A stretch of DNA of 10,575 nt from Betaproteobacteria bacterium (GCA_005889025.1 VBCZ01000154.1:1-10575); one strand, 5' to 3'. Numbered from the stretch's first letter, positions 1-6,967 are shown. The notes: generated from the sequence alone by a model not told the origin. Made by a program: numbers and translations.

Positions 1-684
1 GTATACGACGGTTGGTTGCTGGGATACAGGAAAGATCGTTCGAAGAGACTGCGCTGCGTCAATCCGTTCTATCGATCTTCGCTCGACTTGGATCGGAAGC
101 TCGAATACTGCATCGAGTTCTATCGCGATCGGCGATTGCCGGCGGTCTTTCGCTTGCTTCCTTTTTCGCAGCCGCCCGAGCTCGACGCGCTTCTCGACAA
201 GCGCGGCTGGCCGGCGTTCGATCGAACGCTCGTGCTCGTCTCAAGCAACTCGACATGGACGCGCGCCCGGACCGCCACGGCGGAACTGGTGGCCATGCCG
301 GCGTGGGTCGAGATGACCTCGCCTATGCTCGAGCTCGATGCCGAAGTCGCGGCAGAGGCGTTGGAGCGCGCGCGAAGGTATCCGCTGCCGCAGATCGGCG
401 CGATCGTGCGCCAGGACGACGAGCTCGCCGCATGCGGAATGGCGACGTTCGAAAGCGATTGTGCCGGAATCTTCGCGGTTAAAACCGCCGACCGGCACTG
501 CGGTCGAGGGCTTGCGCGGACGATCGTGGCGACGCTGCTTGGAGAATGCCTGCGACGCGGCACGGCCACGGCGTACTTGCAGGTCACCGCCGATAACAGC
601 GCGGCGCTCGGTCTTTACCGCGGCTTCGGCTTCCGGACGGCGTACGATTACTGGTACCGGGCGAGAGCGGGAGACCAACGCTAA
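1..684 (+). CDS. GNAT-family N-acetyltransferase, 5' partial
   Basis: This is the C-terminal part (about 227 residues) of an acetyl-CoA-dependent N-acetyltransferase. The frame is open from base 1, and the first visible residues (VYDGWLLGY) already look like the interior of this family, where a DGWLLR-type segment is followed by a VNPLY-type stretch (here VNPFYRSSLDLD). The true start is therefore probably left of the window, and the TTG at 16 is unlikely to be it. The N-terminal half resembles the substrate-side domain of two-domain GNAT proteins (LDALLDKRGWPAFDRT). The C-terminal half carries the acetyl-CoA pyrophosphate loop R165-H-C-G-R-G170 and the NSAALGLYRGFGF motif near the end. The acceptor substrate cannot be told from sequence. 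It ends 6 bases before pncC, so the two are probably cotranscribed. The fold call is strong; the function is unknown. Confidence 0.88.
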   Translation, partial: VYDGWLLGYRKDRSKRLRCVNPFYRSSLDLDRKLEYCIEFYRDRRLPAVFRLLPFSQPPELDALLDKRGWPAFDRTLVLVSSNSTWTRARTATAELVAMPAWVEMTSPMLELDAEVAAEALERARRYPLPQIGAIVRQDDELAACGMATFESDCAGIFAVKTADRHCGRGLARTIVATLLGECLRRGTATAYLQVTADNSAALGLYRGFGFRTAYDYWYRARAGDQR

Positions 685-690
685 CCAGTC

Positions 691-1179
691 ATGCGACGCG
701 GCGAAAAAACCCTCGAGCTCGCCGCCAGGCTCGGCAGCCTTGCGCGCCGGCTCGGAGTACGGATCGCGACTGCAGAGTCTTGTACCGGCGGTCTCCTGGC
801 TGGCGCGATTACCGATATCCCCGGCAGCTCCGGATGGTTTGAGCGCGGGTTTGTGACCTACTCCGACGAGGCCAAAAAGGAGGATATCGGCGTCCCCGTG
901 AGCGTGCTTGCCCGTTTCGGGGCGGTGAGCGAACAGACTGCGCGGGCGATGGCGGAGGGGGCGCTTGCCGTCAGCCGGGCGCAATGGGCTGTCGCGGTGA
1001 CCGGCGTCGCGGGTCCGGACGGCGGAAGCCCGGAAAAACCGGTCGGCACCGTCTGGTTTGCGTGGGCACGCAAGGGCGCCACGCAGGCAGCGCTGCATCA
1101 CCTCGCCGGCGATCGAAGTGCAGTGCGGCAGGCGTCGGTCGCCATCGCGTTGCAGGGCTTGATCGACCGTATGGCCTAA
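691..1179 (+). CDS. pncC: Nicotinamide-nucleotide amidohydrolase PncC (CinA C-terminal domain)
   Basis: This 162-residue protein is the stand-alone CinA C-terminal domain, which deamidates nicotinamide mononucleotide to nicotinate mononucleotide in the cytoplasmic pyridine-nucleotide salvage cycle. The signatures are TAESCTGGLL, with the presumed nucleophile Ser30, YSDEAKKEDIGV around residues 57-68, and the glycine-rich VTGVAGPDGGSPEKPVGTVW block. The length matches the single-domain form (E. coli ygaD type); the N-terminal MoCF-like domain of full CinA is absent. The ATG at 691 follows the acetyltransferase stop by 6 bases with only a weak purine-rich stretch upstream. Its position directly upstream of recA is the conserved proteobacterial order. 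recA has its own promoter, so cotranscription is possible but not needed. Confidence 0.95.
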   Translation: MRRGEKTLELAARLGSLARRLGVRIATAESCTGGLLAGAITDIPGSSGWFERGFVTYSDEAKKEDIGVPVSVLARFGAVSEQTARAMAEGALAVSRAQWAVAVTGVAGPDGGSPEKPVGTVWFAWARKGATQAALHHLAGDRSAVRQASVAIALQGLIDRMA

Positions 1180-1198
1180 GTCGTGTAGGGGTGGTATC

Positions 1199-1210
1199 GA
1201 ACGATCGTTC
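1199..1210. promoter_or_regulatory. Noncanonical LexA (SOS) operator of recA
   Basis: A perfect 12-base palindrome, GAACGATCGTTC, lies between pncC and recA. It fits GAACG-N2-CGTTC, the operator described for LexA of Sideroxydans lithotrophicus, Gallionella and relatives, and it resembles the Bacillus-type SOS box. No CTGT-N8-ACAG site, the usual betaproteobacterial operator, is visible in this intergenic stretch. It sits 2 bases upstream of an extended -10 element, so a bound repressor would block RNA polymerase. The sequence match is direct; LexA binding is inferred. Confidence 0.8.
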
Positions 1211-1212
1211 TA

Positions 1213-1221
1213 TGCCATAAT
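1213..1221 (+). promoter_or_regulatory. recA promoter, extended -10 element
   Basis: The bases TGCCATAAT match the extended -10 pattern TGnTATAAT with one mismatch. No good -35 hexamer is found 16-18 bases upstream, which an extended -10 can tolerate. The presumed LexA operator occupies the spacer. Transcription would begin near 1228 and leave a leader of roughly 70 bases before the preferred recA start. Confidence 0.6.
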
Positions 1222-1298
1222 GACCTTGTTTCGAACGCACATCGATGGGCGCTTCCATGAGCAATGCAGGCTTGGCCAAATCCAACGGAATGAACGCA

Positions 1299-2321
1299 AT
1301 GGACGACAACAAAAGCAAGGCGCTAAGCGCTGCCTTGGCGCAGATCGAAAAGCAGTTCGGCAAGGGCTCGATCATGAAAATGGGCGAGGCCCAAGTTCAA
1401 AACGACCTGCAAGTCGTTTCGACGGGCTCGCTTGGCCTCGACATCGCTCTGGGCGTGGGCGGCCTGCCGCGGGGGCGTGTCGTCGAGGTGTATGGTCCCG
1501 AGTCCTCCGGCAAGACGACCTTGTGCCTGCAAGTAGTCGCGCAGGTACAAAAAGCCGGCGGCGTCGCCGCTTACATCGATGCCGAGAATGCGCTCGATCC
1601 GGTTTACGCCGGCAAGCTGGGTGTCAACGTCGGCGAAATGTTGATTTCGCAGCCCGATACGGGTGAGCAGGGGCTGGAGATTGCCGACATGCTGGTTCGC
1701 TCCGGTGGCGTGGATATCATCGTGATCGATTCGGTCGCCGCGCTTGTGCCCAAGGCTGAAATCGAGGGAGAGATGGGCGATCAGCTTCCGGGCCTGCAGG
1801 CGCGGTTGATGAGCCAGGCGCTGCGCAAGCTGACGTCGAATATCAAGCGCGCCAACGTGCTCGTCATCTTCATCAATCAGATCCGGATGAAAATTGGCGT
1901 CATGTTCGGCAACCCGGAAACGACCAGCGGCGGCAACGCGCTCAAGTTCTACGCGTCAGTCCGGCTGGACATACGGCGCATCGGCTCGATCAAGAAGGGC
2001 GAAGAGGTCATCGGCAACGAGACGCGGGTCAAGGTGGTCAAGAACAAGATCGCACCCCCGTTTCGCGAGGCGCTGTTCGACATCCTCTATGGCGAAGGCA
2101 TCTCCCGCGAAGGCGAGATTATCGAACTTGGCGTCGCGCATAACATCATCGAAAAATCGGGGGCATGGTACGCCTATAACGGCGACAAGATCGGTCAGGG
2201 CAAGGACAACACGCGCGACTGGTTGAGAGAGCATCCCGACGCCGCGGCAGAGATAGAAAACAAGATTCGCGGCGTAGTCGGTGTGCCCGGCATCTCCACG
2301 CGTGTCGCGGTCGACGCGTAG
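1299..2321 (+). CDS. recA: Recombinase RecA
   Basis: RecA is the ATP-dependent DNA strand-exchange protein and the coprotease that triggers LexA self-cleavage. With the start at 1299 the protein has 340 residues and begins MDDNKSKALSAAL, as in many betaproteobacterial RecAs. Walker A (GPESSGKT) then falls at 66-73. In-frame ATGs at 1245, 1257 and 1290 would add 18, 14 or 3 residues; none has a clear ribosome-binding site, so the start is not settled. Also visible are DAE at 94-96 with the catalytic glutamate, loop L1 (EGEMGDQLPGLQARLMSQ), the NQIRMKIGVMFGNPETT segment and VKVVKNKIAPPFREA. Residue 97 is Asn where most RecAs have His. The C-terminus (GVPGISTRVAVDA) lacks the long acidic tail of E. 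coli RecA. recX follows after 18 bases, and a LexA-type operator precedes the gene. Confidence 0.98.
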   Translation: MDDNKSKALSAALAQIEKQFGKGSIMKMGEAQVQNDLQVVSTGSLGLDIALGVGGLPRGRVVEVYGPESSGKTTLCLQVVAQVQKAGGVAAYIDAENALDPVYAGKLGVNVGEMLISQPDTGEQGLEIADMLVRSGGVDIIVIDSVAALVPKAEIEGEMGDQLPGLQARLMSQALRKLTSNIKRANVLVIFINQIRMKIGVMFGNPETTSGGNALKFYASVRLDIRRIGSIKKGEEVIGNETRVKVVKNKIAPPFREALFDILYGEGISREGEIIELGVAHNIIEKSGAWYAYNGDKIGQGKDNTRDWLREHPDAAAEIENKIRGVVGVPGISTRVAVDA

Positions 2322-2323
2322 CT

Positions 2324-2339
2324 TCGCGCAGTTTCGCGA
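2324..2339 (+). other. Small hairpin between recA and recX
   Basis: TCGCG, a six-base loop (CAGTTT) and CGCGA form a five-pair stem ending at the base before the recX TTG start. There is no following T-run, so it is not a classical terminator. It could lower recX translation by covering the initiation region. In E. coli a structure between the two genes limits recX expression; whether this one does the same is inference. Confidence 0.35.
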
Positions 2340-2789
2340 TTGTCGGGTTCCCGAACGCTCAAGTCCCAAGCGATACGGCTGCTTGCACGGCGCGAATATT
2401 CGCGCCGCGAGCTGGAAGAGAAGCTTGCTGCGAAAGGCGCGGACCCAAACGAGCTGTGTTTGATGCTCGACGAGCTGACGTCCTTGGGATTTCTCTCGGA
2501 CGAACGCTACGCGCAAGCGGTCGCGAAGCAAAAGGCAGGGCGCTATAGCCGACGCCGCATCGCGGGCGGGCTGAAGGCCAAGGGCGTCGGTCCCGACGCC
2601 ATCGACCTGGCGCTGTCGGAAGCCGAGGGGAGCGACGAATCCACCCTGCGGGCGCTGTGGCAGCGGCGGTTCGGGCGGGTGCCCGCGGACGAACGCGAAA
2701 AAGCACGACAGGTGCGTTTTCTGCAATCGCGCGGATTCGCGTTATCGGCGATTCTGAAACTCTTGCGCGAGGCGCGGACCGAACGCTGA
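2340..2789 (+). CDS. recX: Regulatory protein RecX
   Basis: RecX binds RecA filaments and modulates, usually inhibits, their extension and activity. The 149-residue product has the three-repeat helical pattern of the family: RLLARREYSRRELEEKLAAKG, then LTSLGFLSDERYAQAVAKQKAGRYSRRRIAGGLKAKGV, then WQRRFGRVPADEREKARQVRFLQSRGFALSAILKLL. Length and content are normal. The start is a TTG, and no ATG or GTG lies between the recA stop and the first conserved helix, so TTG is the only reasonable choice. It has no strong ribosome-binding site and follows a small hairpin. Both would keep RecX low relative to RecA. It shares the recA transcript and presumably the SOS operator. Confidence 0.94.
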   Translation: MSGSRTLKSQAIRLLARREYSRRELEEKLAAKGADPNELCLMLDELTSLGFLSDERYAQAVAKQKAGRYSRRRIAGGLKAKGVGPDAIDLALSEAEGSDESTLRALWQRRFGRVPADEREKARQVRFLQSRGFALSAILKLLREARTER

Positions 2790-2798
2790 ACGAACGCT

Positions 2799-2828
2799 GT
2801 GACGGTGTGTCTCCCATCATGCTAACAT
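2799..2828 (+). promoter_or_regulatory. Possible alaS promoter
   Basis: In the 107-base gap between recX and alaS, GTGACG (2799-2804) and TAACAT (2823-2828) are each four-of-six matches to -35 and -10 hexamers with an 18-base spacer. The match is weak. The rest of the gap shows nothing else convincing. Readthrough from recA-recX is an alternative source of transcript. Confidence 0.3.
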
Positions 2829-2896
2829 ATTGAATTTACAGCCTGTCCTGGCGGCGTCGGGAGCCGGCCATGGATTGAGTGACAGCGCACGAGACC

Positions 2897-5527
2897 ATGA
2901 AAGCCGCCGATATCCGCCGCAGTTTCCTCGATTACTTCGCCGCGCGCAGGCACACCATCGTGCCTTCCGCGCCGCTGGTCCCTGCCAACGATCCGACGCT
3001 GCTGTTCACCAACAGCGGCATGGTCCAGTTCAAGGAAGTTTTCCTGGGGAAGGAAACGCGCAGCTACGTGCGCGCTGCGGACGTGCAGCGTTGCCTGCGT
3101 GCCGGCGGAAAACACAACGATCTCGAAAATGTCGGCTACACCGCACGACACCACACGTTTTTCGAGATGCTCGGGAACTGGTCGTTCGGCGACTACTTCA
3201 AGCGCGAGGCCATCCGGTTTGCGTGGGAGCTGCTGACCCAGGTCTATGAGTTGTCCCCTGAACGACTCTGGGTCAGCGTCTACCATACCGACGATGAGGC
3301 GTACGCCGCATGGGCGGACGACATCGGCGTGCCTGTCGACCGAATCGTTCGCATCGGAGACAACAGGGGCGCGCCATACGCATCGGATAATTTCTGGCAG
3401 ATGGCTGAGACGGGGCCCTGCGGCCCCTGCAGCGAAATCTTCTACGACCACGGTCCGGATGTTCCAGGCGAGCCGCCCGGCTCTGCCGACGAAGGCGATC
3501 GCTACGTGGAGATCTGGAACCTCGTGTTCATGCAGTTCAATCGGGACGACAAGGGCGTGATGACGCCGCTGCCGAGGCCTTGCGTCGACACCGGGATGGG
3601 TCTCGAGCGTCTCGCCGCTGTCCTGCAAAACGTGCACAGCAATTACGACATCGATCTGTTCCGCGATTTGATCGCGGACGCTGCGCGCGCGACCGGCGCG
3701 CGGGACCTCGCGTCGCCGTCGCTGCGGGTCATCGCTGATCACATTCGTGCCTGCGCCTTTCTCATCGTCGATGGGGTGATCCCCGGCAACGAAGGGCGCG
3801 GGTATGTGCTTCGACGCATCATTCGGCGCGCCATTCGACATGGCTACAAGCTCGGTCAGAAACGGCCGTTTTTCTTCACGCTCGTTCCCGAGCTCGCTGG
3901 CCTGATGGGCGATGCCTATCCCGAGCTTCCGCTGAAGCAGGACTACGTCATGCACGTGCTCAAGATCGAGGAAGAACGGTTTGCCGAGACGCTCGAGCAT
4001 GGAATGAAGGTGCTCGAGCTCGAGTTCGCGGAGGCGACAAAGAGAGGCGACAAGATCATCCCGGGGGATGCCGCGTTCACTCTTTACGACACGTTCGGCT
4101 TTCCTCTCGATCTGACCGCCGATGTCGCTCGGGAGCGAGGGATCTCGGTCGACCAGACCGGATTCGATGCGGCGATGGCCAAGCAACGCGAGCGCGCCCG
4201 CGCCGCGTCGAGTTTCAAAAGCGGCGACAGCCTGGCCTACGCGGGCGCGAAGACTTTGTTCAAGGGTTACGACACGCTCTCGGATGAAGGCCGCGTCACC
4301 GCCTTGTATCACGAGGGCAGCCCGGTCGACGCACTCACCATCGGTCAAGACGGCGTCGTGGTCCTCGACAGGACACCTTTCTATGCCGAGTCAGGAGGAC
4401 AGGTCGGCGACCGCGGCGAGCTCTCCAAAGGCGGCGCCTGCATGACGCTATTTGCGGTGCTCGATACGCAGAAAGTGCAACCTGACGTGGTTGGTCACCA
4501 TGGAGAGGTGAAGACGGGCGAGCTGCGTGTCGGCGACATCGTTGCCGCTCATGTCGATCCGGATGCACGCGCGCGGGCCGCGTGGAACCACTCCGCAACT
4601 CATCTGATGCACGCCGCCTTGCGAAAGGTATTGGGAGGCCACGTCCAACAAAAGGGCTCGCTCGTCGATCCGGACCGCACCCGGTTTGATTTCTCACATC
4701 CGCAACCGATGACCCGCGACGAGATCCGTACCGTCGAAGCTTTGGTCAATCGAGCGATACGCGCGAACTACCCGGTCGAAGCGCAAGTGATGAAATACGA
4801 TGACGCGATGAAATCGGGCGCTATGGCGCTGTTCGGCGAGAAGTACGGCGATGAAGTGCGAGTCCTGCGCATGGGTGACTTTTCCACCGAATTGTGCGGC
4901 GGAACCCACGTGCGGCGTACGGGAGACATCGGTTTTTTCAAGATTATCTCCGAGTCCGGCGTGGCGGCCGGCGTCCGACGCGTCGAGGCAGTCACTGGCG
5001 AGGGTGCGCTCGCATACACCCACGAGATCGAGTCTCGCTTGAACGAAGCCGCCGATGCGTTGAAGTCCCCGCCAGGCGAGGTCGGCAGCAAGATTCAGCA
5101 GATGCTCGAAAGCAGCAAGTCGCTCGAAAAGGAGCTTGCTCGAGTCAAGGCCAAGCTCGCGACCAGCCGTGGCGGCGATTTGTTATCGGAGGCGGTGGAG
5201 GTCAATGGCGCGCGCGTTCTCGCGGCTACGATCGAAGGTGCCGATGCGAAGACGCTGCGCGATACGCTCGACCAGCTCAAGACCAAGCTCAAGTCCGCTG
5301 CGATCGTTCTCGGTTCGACCGATGGCGGCAAGGTGACGCTCATCGCCGGTGTCACCGCGGATCTGACTTCGAAGATCAAGGCCGGAGACCTGGTCAACCA
5401 TGTCGCGACACAAGTCGGCGGAAAAGGCGGCGGCAGAGCCGACATGGCGCAGGCAGGAGGAACCAACCCGGCCGGGCTTCCCGCCGCGCTCGCCAGCGTG
5501 AAACACTGGGTCGAGGAGCGTTTGTAG
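2897..5527 (+). CDS. alaS: Alanine--tRNA ligase
   Basis: AlaRS attaches alanine to tRNA-Ala in the cytoplasm and hydrolyses mischarged Ser- and Gly-tRNA-Ala. The 876-residue length equals that of the E. coli enzyme. Starting at ATG 2897 gives MKAADIRRSFLDYFAARRHT, the normal family N-terminus; the GTG at 2879 would add six atypical residues. Class II catalytic motifs are visible (GGKHNDLENVGYTARHHTFF; CVDTGMGLERLA). The editing domain carries the metal-binding His565 and His569 (HSATH), then Cys667 and His671 (CGGTH). The C-terminal DHHA1 domain has the glycine-rich GGKGGGRADMAQAGG, with Ala where Pro is more usual. All key residues are present and no frame break is seen. It lies downstream of recX, as in many proteobacteria, and 10 bases ahead of a decayed thioesterase. 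Confidence 0.98.
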   Translation: MKAADIRRSFLDYFAARRHTIVPSAPLVPANDPTLLFTNSGMVQFKEVFLGKETRSYVRAADVQRCLRAGGKHNDLENVGYTARHHTFFEMLGNWSFGDYFKREAIRFAWELLTQVYELSPERLWVSVYHTDDEAYAAWADDIGVPVDRIVRIGDNRGAPYASDNFWQMAETGPCGPCSEIFYDHGPDVPGEPPGSADEGDRYVEIWNLVFMQFNRDDKGVMTPLPRPCVDTGMGLERLAAVLQNVHSNYDIDLFRDLIADAARATGARDLASPSLRVIADHIRACAFLIVDGVIPGNEGRGYVLRRIIRRAIRHGYKLGQKRPFFFTLVPELAGLMGDAYPELPLKQDYVMHVLKIEEERFAETLEHGMKVLELEFAEATKRGDKIIPGDAAFTLYDTFGFPLDLTADVARERGISVDQTGFDAAMAKQRERARAASSFKSGDSLAYAGAKTLFKGYDTLSDEGRVTALYHEGSPVDALTIGQDGVVVLDRTPFYAESGGQVGDRGELSKGGACMTLFAVLDTQKVQPDVVGHHGEVKTGELRVGDIVAAHVDPDARARAAWNHSATHLMHAALRKVLGGHVQQKGSLVDPDRTRFDFSHPQPMTRDEIRTVEALVNRAIRANYPVEAQVMKYDDAMKSGAMALFGEKYGDEVRVLRMGDFSTELCGGTHVRRTGDIGFFKIISESGVAAGVRRVEAVTGEGALAYTHEIESRLNEAADALKSPPGEVGSKIQQMLESSKSLEKELARVKAKLATSRGGDLLSEAVEVNGARVLAATIEGADAKTLRDTLDQLKTKLKSAAIVLGSTDGGKVTLIAGVTADLTSKIKAGDLVNHVATQVGGKGGGRADMAQAGGTNPAGLPAALASVKHWVEERL

Positions 5528-5537
5528 CAGCGGCGAC

Positions 5538-5890
5538 ATGGCACTCCGTCCGGAAGCGACGCTGGATAAGTTCACCGGCCGTGGCCATGGCCGCCTGCCG
5601 GGTTTGATCGGCATCCGCTTTACCGGGATCGCCGAAAACAAGATCGACGCCGAGCTCGACATTCGTCCCGAGCTGATGGCTCCGAACGGCTTTCTGCATG
5701 CTGCGACGATCATTGCGCTTGCAGATACGGCGTGCGGGTACGGGTGCATCGCACACCTTCCCAAGGGTGCGGAGAACTTCACCACCATCGAGCTCAGATC
5801 TGGGATGCGGTCGTGAGCGATCGCGCGACTGGGCGAAAGATCGCGCTGTTCCGATGCACGCAACTTGTGATCTGGCCGCGCAAGTCGTGA
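5538..5890 (+). pseudogene. PaaI-type hotdog-fold thioesterase, disrupted by an internal deletion
   Basis: Hotdog-fold thioesterases hydrolyse acyl-CoA or related thioesters. The first 85 residues or so (5538-5794) read as a normal N-terminus: LPGLIGIRFT, IRPELMAPNGFLHAATIIALADTACGYGC, then FTTIEL. The frame then runs into RSGMRS and stops at 5816. From 5795, in a different frame, the sequence reads QIWDAVVSDRATGRKIALF followed by RCTQLVIWPRKS and a stop at 5888-5890. That is the expected C-terminus of the same family (typically QVWDATV...GRTIALFRCTQ). The central strand segment, which in relatives begins roughly KSNFLG and ends GRTT, is missing. About 26 residues (near 80 bases, not a multiple of three) appear to have been deleted. 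The product would lack part of the hotdog sheet, so function is unlikely. It sits 10 bases after alaS. Confidence 0.85.
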
Positions 5891-6124
5891 GTGCCGTCTG
5901 AGGCTCACGCGCTGCTGGCATCGATGTGACGCACACCGCCCCGCCCTTTTTTAAGTCCTATCGAGTCTTTCGGGGTCATCCAACCGTCTGTTCCTTCCCG
6001 ATTACCTCTAATCGGCCAAGTTCGTCCGAAGCCGTCCGCAGCCCTATGATGATGTCCTATTCCCGCCGAACCCACACGCCTGCTGAAGCGGGCGCCCTGC
6101 AACCACGACGAAGACTTATCCTCC
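5891..6124. other. Noncoding gap with a small hairpin
   Basis: No gene is seen in these 234 bases. A T6 run occurs at 5947-5952 but no stem precedes it. A perfect seven-pair hairpin (CCGATTA, loop CCTC, TAATCGG) lies at 5998-6015 with no T-run after it. TATGAT at 6045-6050 is a five-of-six -10 candidate for the next gene, but no good -35 accompanies it. The bases just before the next start (TATCCTCC) resemble an anti-Shine-Dalgarno rather than a ribosome-binding site. Confidence 0.45.
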
Positions 6125-6892
6125 ATGAAAAACGGATTCCTGCGTTACCTGGCCGCGTTTGCAGCGGCAACAATCCTCCTTGGCGGCGCTACATTGGTGC
6201 GCGCTCAGGGCATCACATCGGAGCAGGCGCAACAGATTCTGGACGAGCTCAAGGCGATTCGGAAAACGCTGGAGCAACGCCCCATCGCGCCGGCACCTGG
6301 CCAGCCTCAGGCGCAACCGCAAAGCGACAAGGTCAGCATGGCGTTCACGCCCGGTGGCTTTTCCGTCGGGAAGGACGATGCGCCGCTGGTTCTCGTGGAA
6401 TACACCGACTACCAATGCCCGTTCTGCCAACGCTTTCACACCGACGCGTACGCGCAGCTCAAGACCAATTACATCGATACCGGCAAGCTGCGTTTCGTGA
6501 GCCGCGATTTCCCTCTCGACTTTCACGAGAACGCACGGCGCAGCGCCGTGGCGGCGCGGTGCGCAGCCGAGCAGGGCAAGTATTGGGAGCTCCGGCACGT
6601 GATGATCGTCAACGCCAGCCAGCTCCAGCCCGACAAGATCGTTGGCTACGCCCAGAACGCGTCGATGGATGTCGACAAATTCAAGACATGTATCGCCTCG
6701 GACAAGTATCGTGCGGCGATCGACAAGGATGTGGCAGAAGGCACCGCCGCGGGCGTGAGCGGAACGCCGTCGTTCGTTTTGGGTCGCGTCGAGAACGGCA
6801 AGCTCGAGGGCGTCAGGCTGGTGGGCGCAATGCCCTACCTGCAGTTCGAAGCCAAGATAAAGGAAATGCTGGCGCAGCCTGGCAAGAAGTAG
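6125..6892 (+). CDS. DsbA-family thioredoxin-fold protein, exported
   Basis: This is a 255-residue periplasmic thiol-disulfide oxidoreductase-like protein. The N-terminus (MKNGFLRYLAAF, then AAATILLGG, cleavage probably after VRA-Q around residue 27-28) is a signal peptide. A helical linker (SEQAQQILDELKAIRKTLEQ) and a Pro/Gln-rich stretch lead into the thioredoxin fold. The active site is C98-P-F-C101 in YTDYQCPFCQRF, and the cis-proline loop is GVSGTPSFVLG. An additional cysteine pair (AARCAAEQ, FKTCIASD) in the helical insertion is common in this group. The family includes disulfide oxidases, isomerases and DsbA/Com1-like proteins of unknown substrate; the sequence does not decide which. 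No clear Shine-Dalgarno precedes the ATG. The stop lies 6 bases before an inverted repeat and about 80 bases before comEC. Confidence 0.92.
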   Translation: MKNGFLRYLAAFAAATILLGGATLVRAQGITSEQAQQILDELKAIRKTLEQRPIAPAPGQPQAQPQSDKVSMAFTPGGFSVGKDDAPLVLVEYTDYQCPFCQRFHTDAYAQLKTNYIDTGKLRFVSRDFPLDFHENARRSAVAARCAAEQGKYWELRHVMIVNASQLQPDKIVGYAQNASMDVDKFKTCIASDKYRAAIDKDVAEGTAAGVSGTPSFVLGRVENGKLEGVRLVGAMPYLQFEAKIKEMLAQPGKK

Positions 6893-6898
6893 CGATCA

Positions 6899-6967
6899 GG
6901 GGTCAGACCCCATTTTCTCCAGGACGTCGGGGGAGACGCAACCGAATAGAAAATGGGGTCTGACCCC
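6899..6967. repeat. Long inverted repeat with GGGGTCAGACCCC arms
   Basis: The arms at 6899-6918 and 6948-6967 are exact 20-base reverse complements separated by 29 bases. Each arm contains an odd-centred palindrome (GGGGTC, A or T, GACCCC), so each can also fold alone. The core recalls a dispersed intergenic repeat seen in many proteobacterial genomes and often discussed with REP-associated transposases; that family link is from memory. It has no GTAG box and is unrelated in sequence to the REP doublet at 9425. The right arm contains an ATG in frame with comEC. Transcribed, the whole would form a strong stem-loop before comEC. Confidence 0.85.

Noticed and set aside
241..1101. Open frame of 286 codons on the - strand across the acetyltransferase and pncC
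   Set aside because: It spans two well-supported + strand genes and has the composition of a shadow frame with no motif.
1220..1666. ATG at 1220 opening a 148-codon frame over recA
   Set aside because: It reads recA out of frame, is Arg-rich, and has no domain; recA itself is unambiguous.
2781..2799. Direct repeat of GAACGCTG 11 bases apart at the recX end
   Set aside because: GAACG is frequent in this sequence. The copies are direct, not inverted, and the first lies in recX coding sequence, so a second LexA site is not supported.
2822..4348. Open frame of 508 codons on the - strand inside alaS
   Set aside because: It is antisense to a fully canonical alaS. Long antisense frames are expected from GC-rich codon use, and its translation shows no recognisable domain.
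5941..5955. T6 run after a C-rich stretch as a possible terminator
   Set aside because: No stem-loop can be formed immediately upstream, so it does not meet the definition of an intrinsic terminator.
5905..6126. Small - strand frame (73 codons) in the gap after the thioesterase
   Set aside because: It has no homology that I recognise, the usual shadow composition, and a start overlapping the DsbA-like start. The gap is better read as noncoding.
5926..6963. Open frame of 345 codons on the + strand overlapping the DsbA-like gene
   Set aside because: It reads the DsbA-like gene in another frame and is very rich in Arg and Gly; the frame starting at 6125 has a signal peptide, CPFC and cis-Pro motifs.
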